In this document: positions 1 through 9,106 of the stretch, piece by piece | Layout of the letters: each line of letters opens with the position of its first letter | Position numbering within the stretch: the first letter of the stretch is position 1 | Notes under the pieces: model-generated | Database searches by the model: none | What the model was told of the DNA's origin: nothing | The model's input: the letters and a program-made list of their open reading frames with translations, nothing else | Translations under genes and position numbers: made by a program | Assembly: GCF_900188105.1 (NCBI RefSeq) | Contig: NZ_FZNP01000002.1 | Span: 186,001 to 250,000 of the forward strand | Reading direction: 5' to 3' | DNA length: 64,000 nt | Source: Actinomadura mexicana | GTDB lineage: Bacteria > Actinomycetota > Actinomycetes > Streptosporangiales > Streptosporangiaceae

Positions 1-1
1 T

Positions 2-3000
2 GATCCGGGCAAGCCGAGGGTCGAGGCCTCGCCAGCGAACGACTCCGAACCGACCCCCGCAAGCGAAGAGTCCCGGCTCGCCGAGGACGAGTTGGATGAG
101 CTGGACGCGTACATCGCCGAATCCTTCCCCGGCATCCGGAGCGGCGGACCCAAGGACCGTCACGATTCCGGTGACCGCGCGGATGGCGAGGTCACGGAGG
201 AGGGCATCCGTGGCGGAATGGCCGCGGAGCCGGCGCCCGAGGAGAAATCCGTCCCGAAGGAGGACACGCCGAGCTCGGAAAGTGCTGAGCCGGGTGCGGC
301 GGGAGACGTGGACCAAGACGAGGGCGAGGCGGCTCGGAAGCTCTCTGCGGCCGTCGTCGCCATGCCGGAGTTCGCGGCCGCCGAGGCAGCGGCGTTGAGC
401 GCCGGGCGGCTCGGACTGGCGGGCTGGATGCGCACCGCGGCCGGCAGGCCGATCGCGGAGGAGGCGGCGCGGCGCTGCGCAGCGATCGCGGCGGAAATGG
501 CGGTCTTCGCGGGGCCACTGTCGGCCGAGTTCGCCGCGGCCGCCGTGGACGTGAATGCCGAAGCTCTGGCCGACGATCCCGCGGGACGCCTGCTGATGTG
601 GGGGGCCGCGATCCGGGGCGGCCTGATTCACCCCACTCCCGAGTCGACCAGGTTGCTGGAAGAGCTCGCCGTCTTCGTCTCGGGCCATCCCGCACTGGTG
701 CACTGCGGAGACGCGTTCGCGCGCGCGGCACGCAGCGGGGCCTATCTCGGTTCGGGAATCGCCGGCCATGCGCGCGGCAGGGCCGAGACGGCGATGATCC
801 GGGCACAGGCCGCGCGCGAGGCGGCCCGGCTGCTGGAGGAGGAGCCCCGGCGCAGAATCAACTATCAGCTGGCCACCGAGGTCTGGAAGGCGCTAGTCCT
901 GCCCCAGGGCACGATCGGGAGGCTGCTGGCGATCGCCGCGCAGGACGACCCGGCAGGCGTCGTCGAGGCCACGCAGGAGATCACCCGGCTGCGCGCCAAC
1001 GGCGAGATCGACCGGATGATCGACGAGACGCATCGCCGCATCGCCGCGCGGCGGCGCGCCAAAAAGATCATCGGTGGCGCCCGCGCTCAGCTCATCAGCA
1101 AGGCCAAGACCGCCATCGACACGGTGGGCGAATGGGTTCGGGCCGTGAAGGAGACCGCCGCTCCGGACGCCACGGCCACCCAGGACTGGAGGCTCGGGGC
1201 TCTCGGGAAGCTCCAGGAGTCCGTCATCGAGCGCCGCGCCGAAATCATGTCCGCGCTGGACGAGCTGGCATCCTCCCCGGATGGTGTGTCGGCCGCCGCG
1301 GCCGAGGCCACCCGCGGCCTCCTCATGCAGACCCTCGACATGCTTGACGGCGCGTCCGTTCCGCAGACCGAGCCGGCAGCCGCCCACGTGCTGAACCGGG
1401 ACCTGCTGCTCGCCCCCGACGTCGCGGTGCAACCGGCGTCGTTCGAACCCGTCGAACCGCCGTCGGTGGACCAGCTCATGCCGGTCGCCCGAGCCGACGA
1501 CCAGGCGTGGCGCGCGGCGTTCGAGCAGCGGGCGCAGCGCGGCGACCACGAGGGCACTCTTGGGATCATCACCGTGCTGGAACACCGGCAGCCGGAACTC
1601 GCCGCAGAGCTGCGGGAACGCCGTGAGGCACTGATCGCGAGCACCCGCAAGGCCACCGACGTGCGAATCGACAAGCTCCGCGATCGCGTCGCCGGTTGGG
1701 CGCGTGACGGGGTGCTGGCAGAGCACGAGGTCCGCCGCGCGGACGAGACCCTGGGCCCCCTCACCGGTGAGCGGCGCGACTTCGATCGGATCGGACGCTC
1801 TCTGGACGAGCTGGCCGTCCGGCTGGAGGAGTGGCGCGCGACCGCGATCGAATGCGAGCGCGCCAGGCTGGACGAGCAGGCTCGAGATGACGCGCAGATC
1901 GCCGCGTTTCGCGACCGCATCGCCGAGCGCATAGACGATGGCGACCTCACGACGGCGCGGGAGTACCTGGCTCAGATCCGGGCCGACCGGCAGTTGCACG
2001 AGGCCCCGGAGGGCATCGACCACCTGGAGCGTTTCTACCCCGCCTTCCCGAGCGCGTTCGCCGACGACGCGGCCAGAGCAGGAAACCAGGCCCGAAGGCA
2101 GGAGACCAGCGAGTTCCTCAACGTCTTGAAGAACGCCTTGAACGCCAACAAGGACGTCGACGACTCCCGACTGGCCGAGCTGTTGCACAACGCCGGGATC
2201 AACATCCCGGCCATCCGTAACGCTCGCCGCGCGGAGGCGGGGGAGGCGCTCCGCCAGTGGGCGGCGTGCGGTCTCGGCCGGAACAAGACCGCGGGCAACC
2301 TGCGCACGGCGGTGGCCGGCATCCTCCGGATGATCGGGTTGGAGGGCGCCCAGCGCCACGGCCCCGAGGAGCCGCACCGCAAATGGATCGACCTGGAGCA
2401 GGTCCGCATGGTGGGCGACGCGCTGCTGCCGGCCTTCGGATCCCGGATGAGCCCGTCCGGCGACCGGCTCCGGCTCCTTCTCGTCTGGCGCCGTCCGGGC
2501 CCGCAGAAGCTCATCGAGTTGCTCAAGGAGCAGCCCGAGGACCAGACCGTCCTGGTGTGGTACTTCGGCGTCCTGTCCCCGGAGGAGCGGCAGCAGCTCG
2601 CGGCCGCCGCGCGCCGGCGGCCCGCCCCGGTGGCCGGCGTGCTCGACGACGTCGCCGTCGCCTATCTGGCCTGCATGCCCGAACCCTACTGGGCCACCGC
2701 CGTGGCGCTCATGGCGCCGTTCACCGGCACCGATCCGTACGCACCGGTCGGCGACGTCCCGGACGAGATGTTCTACGGTCGCGCCGACCAGCTCCGCGAG
2801 GTCACCGACCGCACCGGGTCGTCGTTCGTATACGGAGGCCGCCAGCTGGGCAAGTCGGCGCTGCTGCGCAAGGCCGAACGGCACATCCAGGCGACCGCCA
2901 AGGACCGGAAGATCATCCTTGAGAACATCCAGACGGTCGGCAAAGTGGCGCCGCTTGATTCACTATGGTCCAAACTCGCCGACAAGCTCGTCCAAGCCGG

Positions 3001-4840
3001 CGTGATCTCGGCCGGGCCGGTCCGGCGTGAGCAGGTGCGAGACGCCGTGCGGGCCTGGATCCGCAAGGACCCGCAGCGCCAACTGCTGATCCTGCTGGAC
3101 GAGGCGGACCACTTCCTCAACTGGGACGCCAAGGGCGCGAAATTCGAGAACGTCATCGCGCTGCGCGACCTGATGAACGAGACCGACCGCCGTGTGAAGG
3201 TCGTCTTCGCCGGTCTCCACCAGACCGCCCGGTTCCAGAGCCTGACCAACCAGCCGCTCGCCCATCTCGGCACGCCCATCGCGGTGGGGCCACTGGAGCC
3301 GCAGGACGCCTTCAACCTGCTCGTGCGCCCGTTGGAGACGCTCGGCTTCCGTTTCCCCGAAACCCTCGCCGCCCGGGTCATCGCAGAGGCCAACAACGCG
3401 CCGGCGCTCGTCCAGCTCTTCGCGGAGGCGCTGCTGAAGCGGATGCGCCGGGATCCGCGCGCGACCCGGCACTTCCCGTGTGAGATCACCCCCGCCGACG
3501 TGTCGGAGGTGTGGCGGGACAAGAAGCTGGCACGCGGCTTCCGCGACCGCTTCGAGTGGACGCTCAACCTGGACAAGCGGTACAAGGTGATCGCGTACAC
3601 GGTGGCGCTGCACGCGCTGGCGGACGGCGCGGACGCGACCCTGAGCGTCGGCGAGCTGTCGGAGCAGTGCCGGTACTGGTGGGAGTCCGGCTTCGAGGAC
3701 TGCACCGGCGACGGCTTCCGCAGCCTGCTCGACGAATGCGTCAACCTCGGAGTCCTCGGGCTGGACGCCGACCGCTACCGGCTGCGGACCCCGCACATCC
3801 TCAACCTGCTCGGCGGCACCGCGGAGGTCGAGGACGTTCTGCAGAACGCCGGGGAATTCGAGAGGCCCGACAGCTTCGACGCCCACTCCTACCGCGGGAT
3901 CTTCAAGGACGGACCCGAGCGCTCGCCCTTCAGCAGCCGCCAGCTCACGGCGCTGCTCCGACCCCATGACCTGGTGCACGTGGTGGCGGGGTCGCGCGCC
4001 CTGCACGTCGAACGGGTCACCGCCGCCCTGGAGTCGGAGGAGTCCGGGCACCCCGGGGTGAAAATCCTGCCCGTCGGCACCGGTCAGGGCCTGTACCCCA
4101 TGGCCGGCGCCCTCTCTCGGGCGAACCGCCATGACGGACACACCGTGATCGTCGCGAACATGCCCGTCGGCAAGACGGCACAGCAGGTCGCAACACGCGT
4201 CCGCGAGGCACGCGACGCGGTGGCAGCGCCGCACCAGGGCACCCTCGCCATCGTGTTGGTGACCGGAGCGGGCCTTGCCTCCTCCTGGCTGGATCTGCTG
4301 TCCGAGGACGGCGTCGACGTGGTCGAGTTGCGCCGGTTCGACCAGCTCGCCATCCGCCAGTGGATGTGGGAGGACGCGAACGGGTTCCCCGGGGTGGGGG
4401 AGCAGGAGGAGCTGCTCCGCCTTACCGGGGGGTGGCCTAAGCTGATCGGCCAGGTGGTCAACCGGCTCAACGACAACGGCGAAGACCGGGACCAAGCGCT
4501 GGCGTACTGCCGGGAACAGCTTCGCACGCAGCCCGCCGCCCTCGTCTCGGACACCGGAGTGCGGGCGGATGCGTGCCTGGCCGCAGCGTGGCAGGTGCTG
4601 GTCACGGACATCGCGCCCGAGGGACCGCAGAGTCCTGACGATCTGGCCGATCTGCTGACGATGCACGGCGACGAGGGGGCCCCAGGCCTGACGCTCCAGG
4701 CGCTGGTTTCACATGGATACTCGGGCACCGCCGACCTAGTTCAGGTCCTTCGCATCTTGGGCGCCTTGGAGCCCATCGATGGACTGCTCCGCTGCGAACC
4801 CGTGCTGGCCGAGGCCACCCGGGCCGCGGAGGAACGTTGA
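2..4840 (+). CDS. Large P-loop NTPase (AAA/STAND-like), 5' end outside window
   Basis: The frame is open without a stop back to base 2, so the gene probably begins upstream; the first start codon inside the window is a TTG at 92 (1582 residues from there). The visible N-terminus is an acidic, low-complexity linker, followed by some 800 residues of charged helices. A P-loop ATPase follows: Walker A GGRQLGKS at about 2834-2857, Walker B with LLDEADHF near 3098, and helical lid and winged-helix-like segments. The C-terminal 350 residues look like a second, degenerate ATPase module without a convincing Walker A, but with a lid-like LTGGWPKLIG segment. The stop overlaps the start of the beta-CASP gene, so the two are translationally coupled. 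Architecture resembles NTPase sensors of bacterial conflict systems; that role is inferred. Confidence 0.8.
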   Translation, partial: DPGKPRVEASPANDSEPTPASEESRLAEDELDELDAYIAESFPGIRSGGPKDRHDSGDRADGEVTEEGIRGGMAAEPAPEEKSVPKEDTPSSESAEPGAAGDVDQDEGEAARKLSAAVVAMPEFAAAEAAALSAGRLGLAGWMRTAAGRPIAEEAARRCAAIAAEMAVFAGPLSAEFAAAAVDVNAEALADDPAGRLLMWGAAIRGGLIHPTPESTRLLEELAVFVSGHPALVHCGDAFARAARSGAYLGSGIAGHARGRAETAMIRAQAAREAARLLEEEPRRRINYQLATEVWKALVLPQGTIGRLLAIAAQDDPAGVVEATQEITRLRANGEIDRMIDETHRRIAARRRAKKIIGGARAQLISKAKTAIDTVGEWVRAVKETAAPDATATQDWRLGALGKLQESVIERRAEIMSALDELASSPDGVSAAAAEATRGLLMQTLDMLDGASVPQTEPAAAHVLNRDLLLAPDVAVQPASFEPVEPPSVDQLMPVARADDQAWRAAFEQRAQRGDHEGTLGIITVLEHRQPELAAELRERREALIASTRKATDVRIDKLRDRVAGWARDGVLAEHEVRRADETLGPLTGERRDFDRIGRSLDELAVRLEEWRATAIECERARLDEQARDDAQIAAFRDRIAERIDDGDLTTAREYLAQIRADRQLHEAPEGIDHLERFYPAFPSAFADDAARAGNQARRQETSEFLNVLKNALNANKDVDDSRLAELLHNAGINIPAIRNARRAEAGEALRQWAACGLGRNKTAGNLRTAVAGILRMIGLEGAQRHGPEEPHRKWIDLEQVRMVGDALLPAFGSRMSPSGDRLRLLLVWRRPGPQKLIELLKEQPEDQTVLVWYFGVLSPEERQQLAAAARRRPAPVAGVLDDVAVAYLACMPEPYWATAVALMAPFTGTDPYAPVGDVPDEMFYGRADQLREVTDRTGSSFVYGGRQLGKSALLRKAERHIQATAKDRKIILENIQTVGKVAPLDSLWSKLADKLVQAGVISAGPVRREQVRDAVRAWIRKDPQRQLLILLDEADHFLNWDAKGAKFENVIALRDLMNETDRRVKVVFAGLHQTARFQSLTNQPLAHLGTPIAVGPLEPQDAFNLLVRPLETLGFRFPETLAARVIAEANNAPALVQLFAEALLKRMRRDPRATRHFPCEITPADVSEVWRDKKLARGFRDRFEWTLNLDKRYKVIAYTVALHALADGADATLSVGELSEQCRYWWESGFEDCTGDGFRSLLDECVNLGVLGLDADRYRLRTPHILNLLGGTAEVEDVLQNAGEFERPDSFDAHSYRGIFKDGPERSPFSSRQLTALLRPHDLVHVVAGSRALHVERVTAALESEESGHPGVKILPVGTGQGLYPMAGALSRANRHDGHTVIVANMPVGKTAQQVATRVREARDAVAAPHQGTLAIVLVTGAGLASSWLDLLSEDGVDVVELRRFDQLAIRQWMWEDANGFPGVGEQEELLRLTGGWPKLIGQVVNRLNDNGEDRDQALAYCREQLRTQPAALVSDTGVRADACLAAAWQVLVTDIAPEGPQSPDDLADLLTMHGDEGAPGLTLQALVSHGYSGTADLVQVLRILGALEPIDGLLRCEPVLAEATRAAEER

Positions 4841-6912
4841 AGTCCCAGGACGTCCCAACCGCCGCCGCACCCGTCCTCGACGCAGTGGCCCGGGTGGTGC
4901 GGTCTCGGCCGATCTCCGCGCATCTGCCCGGTGGTCCGGACTGGCTGGTCCGGAATCGGCTGCCCTGGCTGCTGGAGATCCTGCGGCGTTTCCCCGCCGT
5001 CCGAGCCAGGACCGCCGAGAACATGGCCGACGCGTGGCCCGACGAGCAGACCCGCAGCCTCGCCGCGCTGCTGCTGTCGCCCGACAACGCCGTGGTGGAG
5101 GCCGCGATCGACGCGCTCGACCTCGCGTCTTCACCAGCCAAGGACCGGGCCGCTCAACGAACCGCACGCAATATCGCCGAGCTCAGGAAAAGGCTCGCGG
5201 CCGAACGGCAGCGACGCGAGTACGCCGAGGACGACGTTCAGAAGGCGGAGCGGCTGCTGACCGAGACCCGCGATGCCAAAGCGGACCTGGAAGAGCGTGT
5301 CGACAAGCTCAACCGCCAACTCGCGATCGAACACCACCGATTCCAAGAGCCGCAGGCGGTGGCCGCTGCGCTGCTGCACATCCTGGAGCAGCCGCCCTCC
5401 CCGCCGAAGGACGACTCTGCCGCCAGGGACCCGCACAACGAGGCCGCTCCACCCGGCCAGTACAACGGAACGCTCCTGGAAGCCGCGAAAGCCACCGCCC
5501 TTGCGCCGGAGAAGCTACTGGACGCCGTACGCGCCATGATCGCCCCGGCACCGCCCCCCGTCCGCGTCACACGAGAGCTCGATCTACGAGTCACGCCTCT
5601 CGGCGGCGACACCGAGATCGGCGGCTCATGCCTGCTCGTCGAAGCAGGGGGCACTCGGCTGCTGGTCGATGCCGGTTTGCGTCCCGGCGAACAGGCCAGG
5701 CCGCCCCGCGCCATCGAACAGGCGATGTCGGGCGATCTCCACGGCGTTGTGGTCACCCACGCCCACAACGACCATTGCGGGTATGTGCCCGCAATGGTCT
5801 CCCGGCATCCCGGCCTTCGCGTTCTGGCGACCGCCGAGACCGTACGGCTGATGCCGGTGATGTGGAGCGACACCGCCAAGCTCATGCGCGGCCGGACCCG
5901 CCAGCTGAACCGCTGGGGGGCCGGCGGAACCATGCTGTACGGTCCGCCCGAGGTCGACGCAGCGGCCGCGCGGTGTGAGGAGGTCACCTACGGTGTCCCA
6001 CGTCGCATCGGTGAGCTGACAGTCGAACTCTTTCCCGCCGGTCACATTCTGGGGGCGGCTGGAGCCGTCATCCGCGCCGGTGACCGCCGTGTCGTCGTGA
6101 CCGGCGACATCTCCGGCTTCTCACAGGAGAGCGTGGACGGCTACGCGCTCCCCGATTCGGCCGTCGGTGCGGACCTTCTCGTCATGGAGAGCACCTGCTG
6201 TGGTGAAAACCACGATGACCGGGCACGGCGCGTCGGCGATTTCATCCGGGAGGTTCGGGAGATATATCAGAACGGCGGCCGGGTACTCATCCCCGCGTTC
6301 GCCCTCGGACGCGCTCAGGAGGTGGCTCTCCTGATGCGCCGCCATCTCCCCGAAGTGCCGGTGAGGATCGACGGGATGGCGGTCGAGCTGACCAACGCCT
6401 TCGAGACCGCGACCGCCACCTCCGCCCGACCGCTGAAGGTCTTCGGCCCGGCCGTGACTCCCGCGAACCGCCCCGCCGAACTGGACACGTTCCGGAACGG
6501 CGTCGTCATCACGACGTCCGGCATGCTGACCGGCGGCCCCGCCGTACAGTGGGCGGCGCGCATCCTGCCCGAGTCAGGCAGCGCCCTCTTCCTCTCCGGC
6601 TACCAGGACGAGGAGTCCCCCGGCGCGCAACTGAGGCAGGTGCCCGAAGCAGGGGGCAAGTTCACCCTCCCGGATCACTCTGGTGTAGTGACCGTTTCCG
6701 TACGGGCACGCGTCGCAGCCCTACGCCTGTCCGCCCACGCCGACCGGCGAGGCCTCCTGGACATAGCCGATGAGGTTTCCGCCGGTCACACGATGCTCGT
6801 CCATGGCGCCCAGCACCGCCAGCGACGCTTTCGCGAAATCCTGCGGGTCCGCGATCACGAGACGACCGAAACCGCCTTGTGGCGCCCCAACTCTCGTTCT
6901 CACAGGAAGTGA
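4837..6912 (+). CDS. Coiled-coil plus beta-CASP metallo-beta-lactamase-fold nuclease
   Basis: The start is a TTG whose last two bases lie in the upstream TGA (TTGA overlap), with GGAGGAA just before it. Residues about 100-190 form a highly charged coiled coil; a linker leads to an MBL/beta-CASP domain from about 245 to the end. The zinc motif HAHNDH is at 308-313, GHILGAAG and TGDIS supply further metal ligands, and the beta-CASP signatures MEST, GRAQE (about 490) and SAHAD (His 634) are all present, so the enzyme looks catalytically intact. Beta-CASP proteins of this kind (CPSF73, RNase J, archaeal aCPSF families) are RNA or DNA nucleases. No KH domain is seen; the N-terminal coiled coil probably docks onto the large NTPase. 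Substrate and trigger are unknown. Confidence 0.88.
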   Translation: MKSQDVPTAAAPVLDAVARVVRSRPISAHLPGGPDWLVRNRLPWLLEILRRFPAVRARTAENMADAWPDEQTRSLAALLLSPDNAVVEAAIDALDLASSPAKDRAAQRTARNIAELRKRLAAERQRREYAEDDVQKAERLLTETRDAKADLEERVDKLNRQLAIEHHRFQEPQAVAAALLHILEQPPSPPKDDSAARDPHNEAAPPGQYNGTLLEAAKATALAPEKLLDAVRAMIAPAPPPVRVTRELDLRVTPLGGDTEIGGSCLLVEAGGTRLLVDAGLRPGEQARPPRAIEQAMSGDLHGVVVTHAHNDHCGYVPAMVSRHPGLRVLATAETVRLMPVMWSDTAKLMRGRTRQLNRWGAGGTMLYGPPEVDAAAARCEEVTYGVPRRIGELTVELFPAGHILGAAGAVIRAGDRRVVVTGDISGFSQESVDGYALPDSAVGADLLVMESTCCGENHDDRARRVGDFIREVREIYQNGGRVLIPAFALGRAQEVALLMRRHLPEVPVRIDGMAVELTNAFETATATSARPLKVFGPAVTPANRPAELDTFRNGVVITTSGMLTGGPAVQWAARILPESGSALFLSGYQDEESPGAQLRQVPEAGGKFTLPDHSGVVTVSVRARVAALRLSAHADRRGLLDIADEVSAGHTMLVHGAQHRQRRFREILRVRDHETTETALWRPNSRSHRK

Positions 6913-7018
6913 CCGAACTCGAAATTTGTTCAGCGGCAGGCCGGCGCTGCGGCATGCGGGAGTGTCCCCGCGGCGTGTGGCCGCCGGGACGCTTCTGGGG
7001 AGTCCAGCCAGAGGTCTG

Positions 7019-7209
7019 GGGCCCCGGTCTTTGCGCGGGTGAGGAGGGCGGTGAAGGAGGTATGCGGGCGAGGGCCGTGTGACCGACCTCGGAGTTCTTG
7101 CTGTCCCGGACGCCGATGGCAGTCGGCGACTGGCCACGTCCACGCATACCTGTTAGAAGTTGCTGCGGCTGCTTTCGCGCCACCTGGCTCCTGCGAAGTC
7201 AACGCTCAT
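7019..7209 (-). pseudogene. Decayed DUF397 gene
   Basis: Reading leftward from an ATG at 7209 gives MSVDFAGARWRESSRSNF and then an in-frame TAA. Beyond it, in shifted frames, the rest of a DUF397 protein is still visible (PTAIGVRDSK, then TSFTALLTRAKTG). It aligns segment by segment with the intact DUF397 gene at 7312-7515. A stop and at least two frameshifts make it non-functional. Confidence 0.7.
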
Positions 7210-7293
7210 CGTCGATTCATCTCCCCAGCTGTCCGCCCGGTCGATGTCAAGCTTCCTGCCGGGCGGAGCGGCGTCCCAGATGGTGACTGGGAG
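7206..7293 (-). pseudogene. 3' remnant of a second HTH/DUF5753 gene
   Basis: Just upstream of the decayed DUF397 copy lies a short match to the 3' end of the HTH gene at 7512-8405. It reads VTIWDAAPPG and, after a frame change, GEMNRR-stop, matching the FTVIWDNALP and REMDGR-stop of the intact protein. The ATGA overlap between the two partners is retained. This shows that a whole HTH-DUF397 module was once duplicated and then eroded. Confidence 0.55.
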
Positions 7294-7311
7294 CCCCTCC
7301 CGGGGGTGTGC

Positions 7312-7515
7312 TCAGAAGTCCAGGTCGCCGGCCTTCACTCGGGTGAGGAGGCCCGTGAACGTGGTGCGGTCGAGGGGGAGGTGGCCGCCTTCGGGCTTCT
7401 TGCTGTCCCGGATGCCGATGGCGGTCGGCAGCTCCGCGACCTCCACGCACTCTTGTTCGGTGTTGCTGCGGCTGCTCTTGCGCCAGTGGGCCGCAGCAGC
7501 GACGTCTGTGCTCAT
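7312..7515 (-). CDS. DUF397 domain protein
   Basis: A 67-residue protein with the family signature WRKSSRSN near the N-terminus, CVEVA, IGIRDSKKP in the middle and FTGLLTRVKAGDLDF at the end. DUF397 proteins in actinomycetes are small partners of HTH/DUF5753 regulators, often annotated as BldB/WhiJ-associated and involved in developmental control. The start overlaps the stop of the upstream HTH gene by 4 bp, so the two are co-translated. Whether it binds and modulates its HTH neighbour follows from the family and is not shown here. Confidence 0.9.
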   Translation of the reverse strand: MSTDVAAAAHWRKSSRSNTEQECVEVAELPTAIGIRDSKKPEGGHLPLDRTTFTGLLTRVKAGDLDF

Positions 7516-8405
7516 CGTCCGTCCATCTCCCTTGCTACCTGCCGGAACAACGCCGAACTGTCCTCCTGGGGCAGAGCGTTGTCCCAGATGACCGTGAAGG
7601 CCCCGGCGTAGCGGTCGATCTCGCGGGGTTTATCCAGATATAGAGCCCCGGTGAAGCCTTGTACATACACCGTCGGCGGTTCGTGATCGCGTCCGTCTCC
7701 CCTCGTCGGGAACCGCAGGATGATGAACGGCCCCGTGTCCAGTCCGCGATGGGAGCCCGCCGAGAACGGCATGACGCGGACGGACACGTTGGGGCGTTCG
7801 TTCAGCTCTGCCAGTCGATCGAGCTGGGCCGCCATGACCGCGGGCCCGCCGACGACTCGGCGAACCACGGCCTCGTTGAGGACGACCTTCAGGTCAGGGG
7901 CCGCGGTGACTCGCTTGACCAGGGCCTGCCGTTGCACTCGCAGGCGGACTCGTCGTTCGACCTGTTCGTCCTGGAGATCAGGTCGGTTATTCCTGAACAG
8001 CGCGTAGAGGTAGTCGGGGGTTTGGAAGAGGCCCGGGATCAGCTCCGGTGAGTACTCCTCCAAGCTGCTGGCAGCCTCCTCCAGGCCGATGAAGAGGTCG
8101 AAGCTCTCCGGGATCACGTCGCCGTAGGCGTGCCACCATCCCTTTCCCTTGGTCTCCTTGGCCAGGCCCATCAGGGCGGACTTCAGCTCCTCGGGTGCGC
8201 CGTACACGCGGCACATGGTCTCCACGTCGTGAGAGCGCAGGGACGTTTGGCCGGTCTCGATCCTCCACATCTTGGCTTCGGACCATTCGAGCGCTTTCGC
8301 CGTGACATGTACGGTTAAGCGCGCATTAGTCCGGAGTTCCGCGGGAGGTACCGGCCGAGTTGCCGCCGGGGGACGGTCGAACCCGTGGTTACTTCCGACA
8401 CTCAC
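7512..8405 (-). CDS. XRE-family HTH regulator with DUF5753 domain
   Basis: A 297-residue protein: N-terminal helix-turn-helix (about residues 20-70, including AKALEWSEAKMWRIETGQ) followed by a DUF5753 domain of about 180 residues (LIPGLFQTPDYL, VRLRVQRQALV, SVRVMPFSAG, FTVIWDNALP). The start is a GTG at 8405 preceded by an ideal GGAGGTGAT; a longer reading to 8456 lacks such a site. Compared with typical family members, the first helix of the HTH is shortened by a few residues (PPAELRTNARL), which could affect DNA binding. It forms a co-translated pair with DUF397 and probably regulates nearby or developmental genes. Confidence 0.88.
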   Translation of the reverse strand: MSVGSNHGFDRPPAATRPVPPAELRTNARLTVHVTAKALEWSEAKMWRIETGQTSLRSHDVETMCRVYGAPEELKSALMGLAKETKGKGWWHAYGDVIPESFDLFIGLEEAASSLEEYSPELIPGLFQTPDYLYALFRNNRPDLQDEQVERRVRLRVQRQALVKRVTAAPDLKVVLNEAVVRRVVGGPAVMAAQLDRLAELNERPNVSVRVMPFSAGSHRGLDTGPFIILRFPTRGDGRDHEPPTVYVQGFTGALYLDKPREIDRYAGAFTVIWDNALPQEDSSALFRQVAREMDGR

Positions 8406-8815
8406 ATCACCTCCATCTCGCATCTCGGGGCCGCATTTCACTCGGAATGAAAGCATCCCCTCACTTGGCCCGCAACAGGTCTCTGACCTGCGAAAATTCT
8501 CGGCGGAGAATCGATCCGACTGCTTGCGGACCTCGCTTTCATGGTGCTCTACTCGGAGTCAACAGGGAGTGAATCCCGATAATCCGTGATCACGATGAGC
8601 CGGACAGGGCGCCCTGTTCCGCGCATCGCCACATCAAGAGGATCAACCAGTCCCCCGCACCAAAAAGAGGCCGATCATGAAGTACGACCGACGACCCCCG
8701 GGCGGCTCCCGCCGGGCGCCCGGAGCGTGACCCCGTGGGAGCGCACGAGCGGACTTCCCAAGGACACCGCTTTCCGCCGCCACTCCCCGAACTGAGCCGA
8801 ACGCGCGGGCCCGCC
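8406..8815. other. Intergenic region, divergent control region
   Basis: Divergent gap between the HTH gene and the small-gene cassette. It contains the Shine-Dalgarno of the HTH gene. On the plus strand there is a 17-codon ORF (8677-8730, MKYDRRPPGG...) preceded by AAGAGG; it may be a leader peptide but has no other support. No convincing promoter hexamers or RNA structure were recognised. Confidence 0.4.
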
Positions 8816-9106
8816 ATGGTGATCCCGCAACGCGAGCGGATCACCTTTCTGGTCCTTCTCGCGGACGTTCTGGCCCCGTGGGCCGGCGTGGTGACGGCGT
8901 TCGCCGTGATCGGGGGGTTCGCCGTCCTCAACGTGATCCCCGTGGAACCGGCACGGCGCGCCCTGGCGATCGGGTGCCGCTACAGCAGGCACGGGGCCTG
9001 GTGGCTCTACTACGTGCACGGCGGCGAACTCATCGGACCGGCGAACGACCTGGCCGGGGCGGCGCGCCAGATCAGGAACCAGATGGAAGTGGCGGCAGCG
9101 GCATGA
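8816..9106 (+). CDS. Small membrane-associated protein of unknown function
   Basis: A 96-residue protein starting at the ATG at 8816 (MVIPQRERITF); in-frame sequence extends upstream, but this start places one clear hydrophobic segment (about residues 14-40, LADVLAPWAGVVTAFAVIGGF) near the N-terminus. The C-terminal half is soluble, with aromatic and basic residues (SRHGAWWLYYVHGGELIG). The stop overlaps the next start by 4 bp (ATGA), so it heads a small co-translated operon. No family was recognised. Small proteins next to HTH/DUF397 modules are common in this group, but no function follows from that. Confidence 0.65.
   Translation: MVIPQRERITFLVLLADVLAPWAGVVTAFAVIGGFAVLNVIPVEPARRALAIGCRYSRHGAWWLYYVHGGELIGPANDLAGAARQIRNQMEVAAAA

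Noticed and set aside
893..2884. Long minus-strand open frame antisense to the large NTPase
   Set aside because: GC-rich genomes give long antisense frames; the plus frame has ATPase motifs and coupling, this one has Arg/Gly/Leu-rich filler without motifs.
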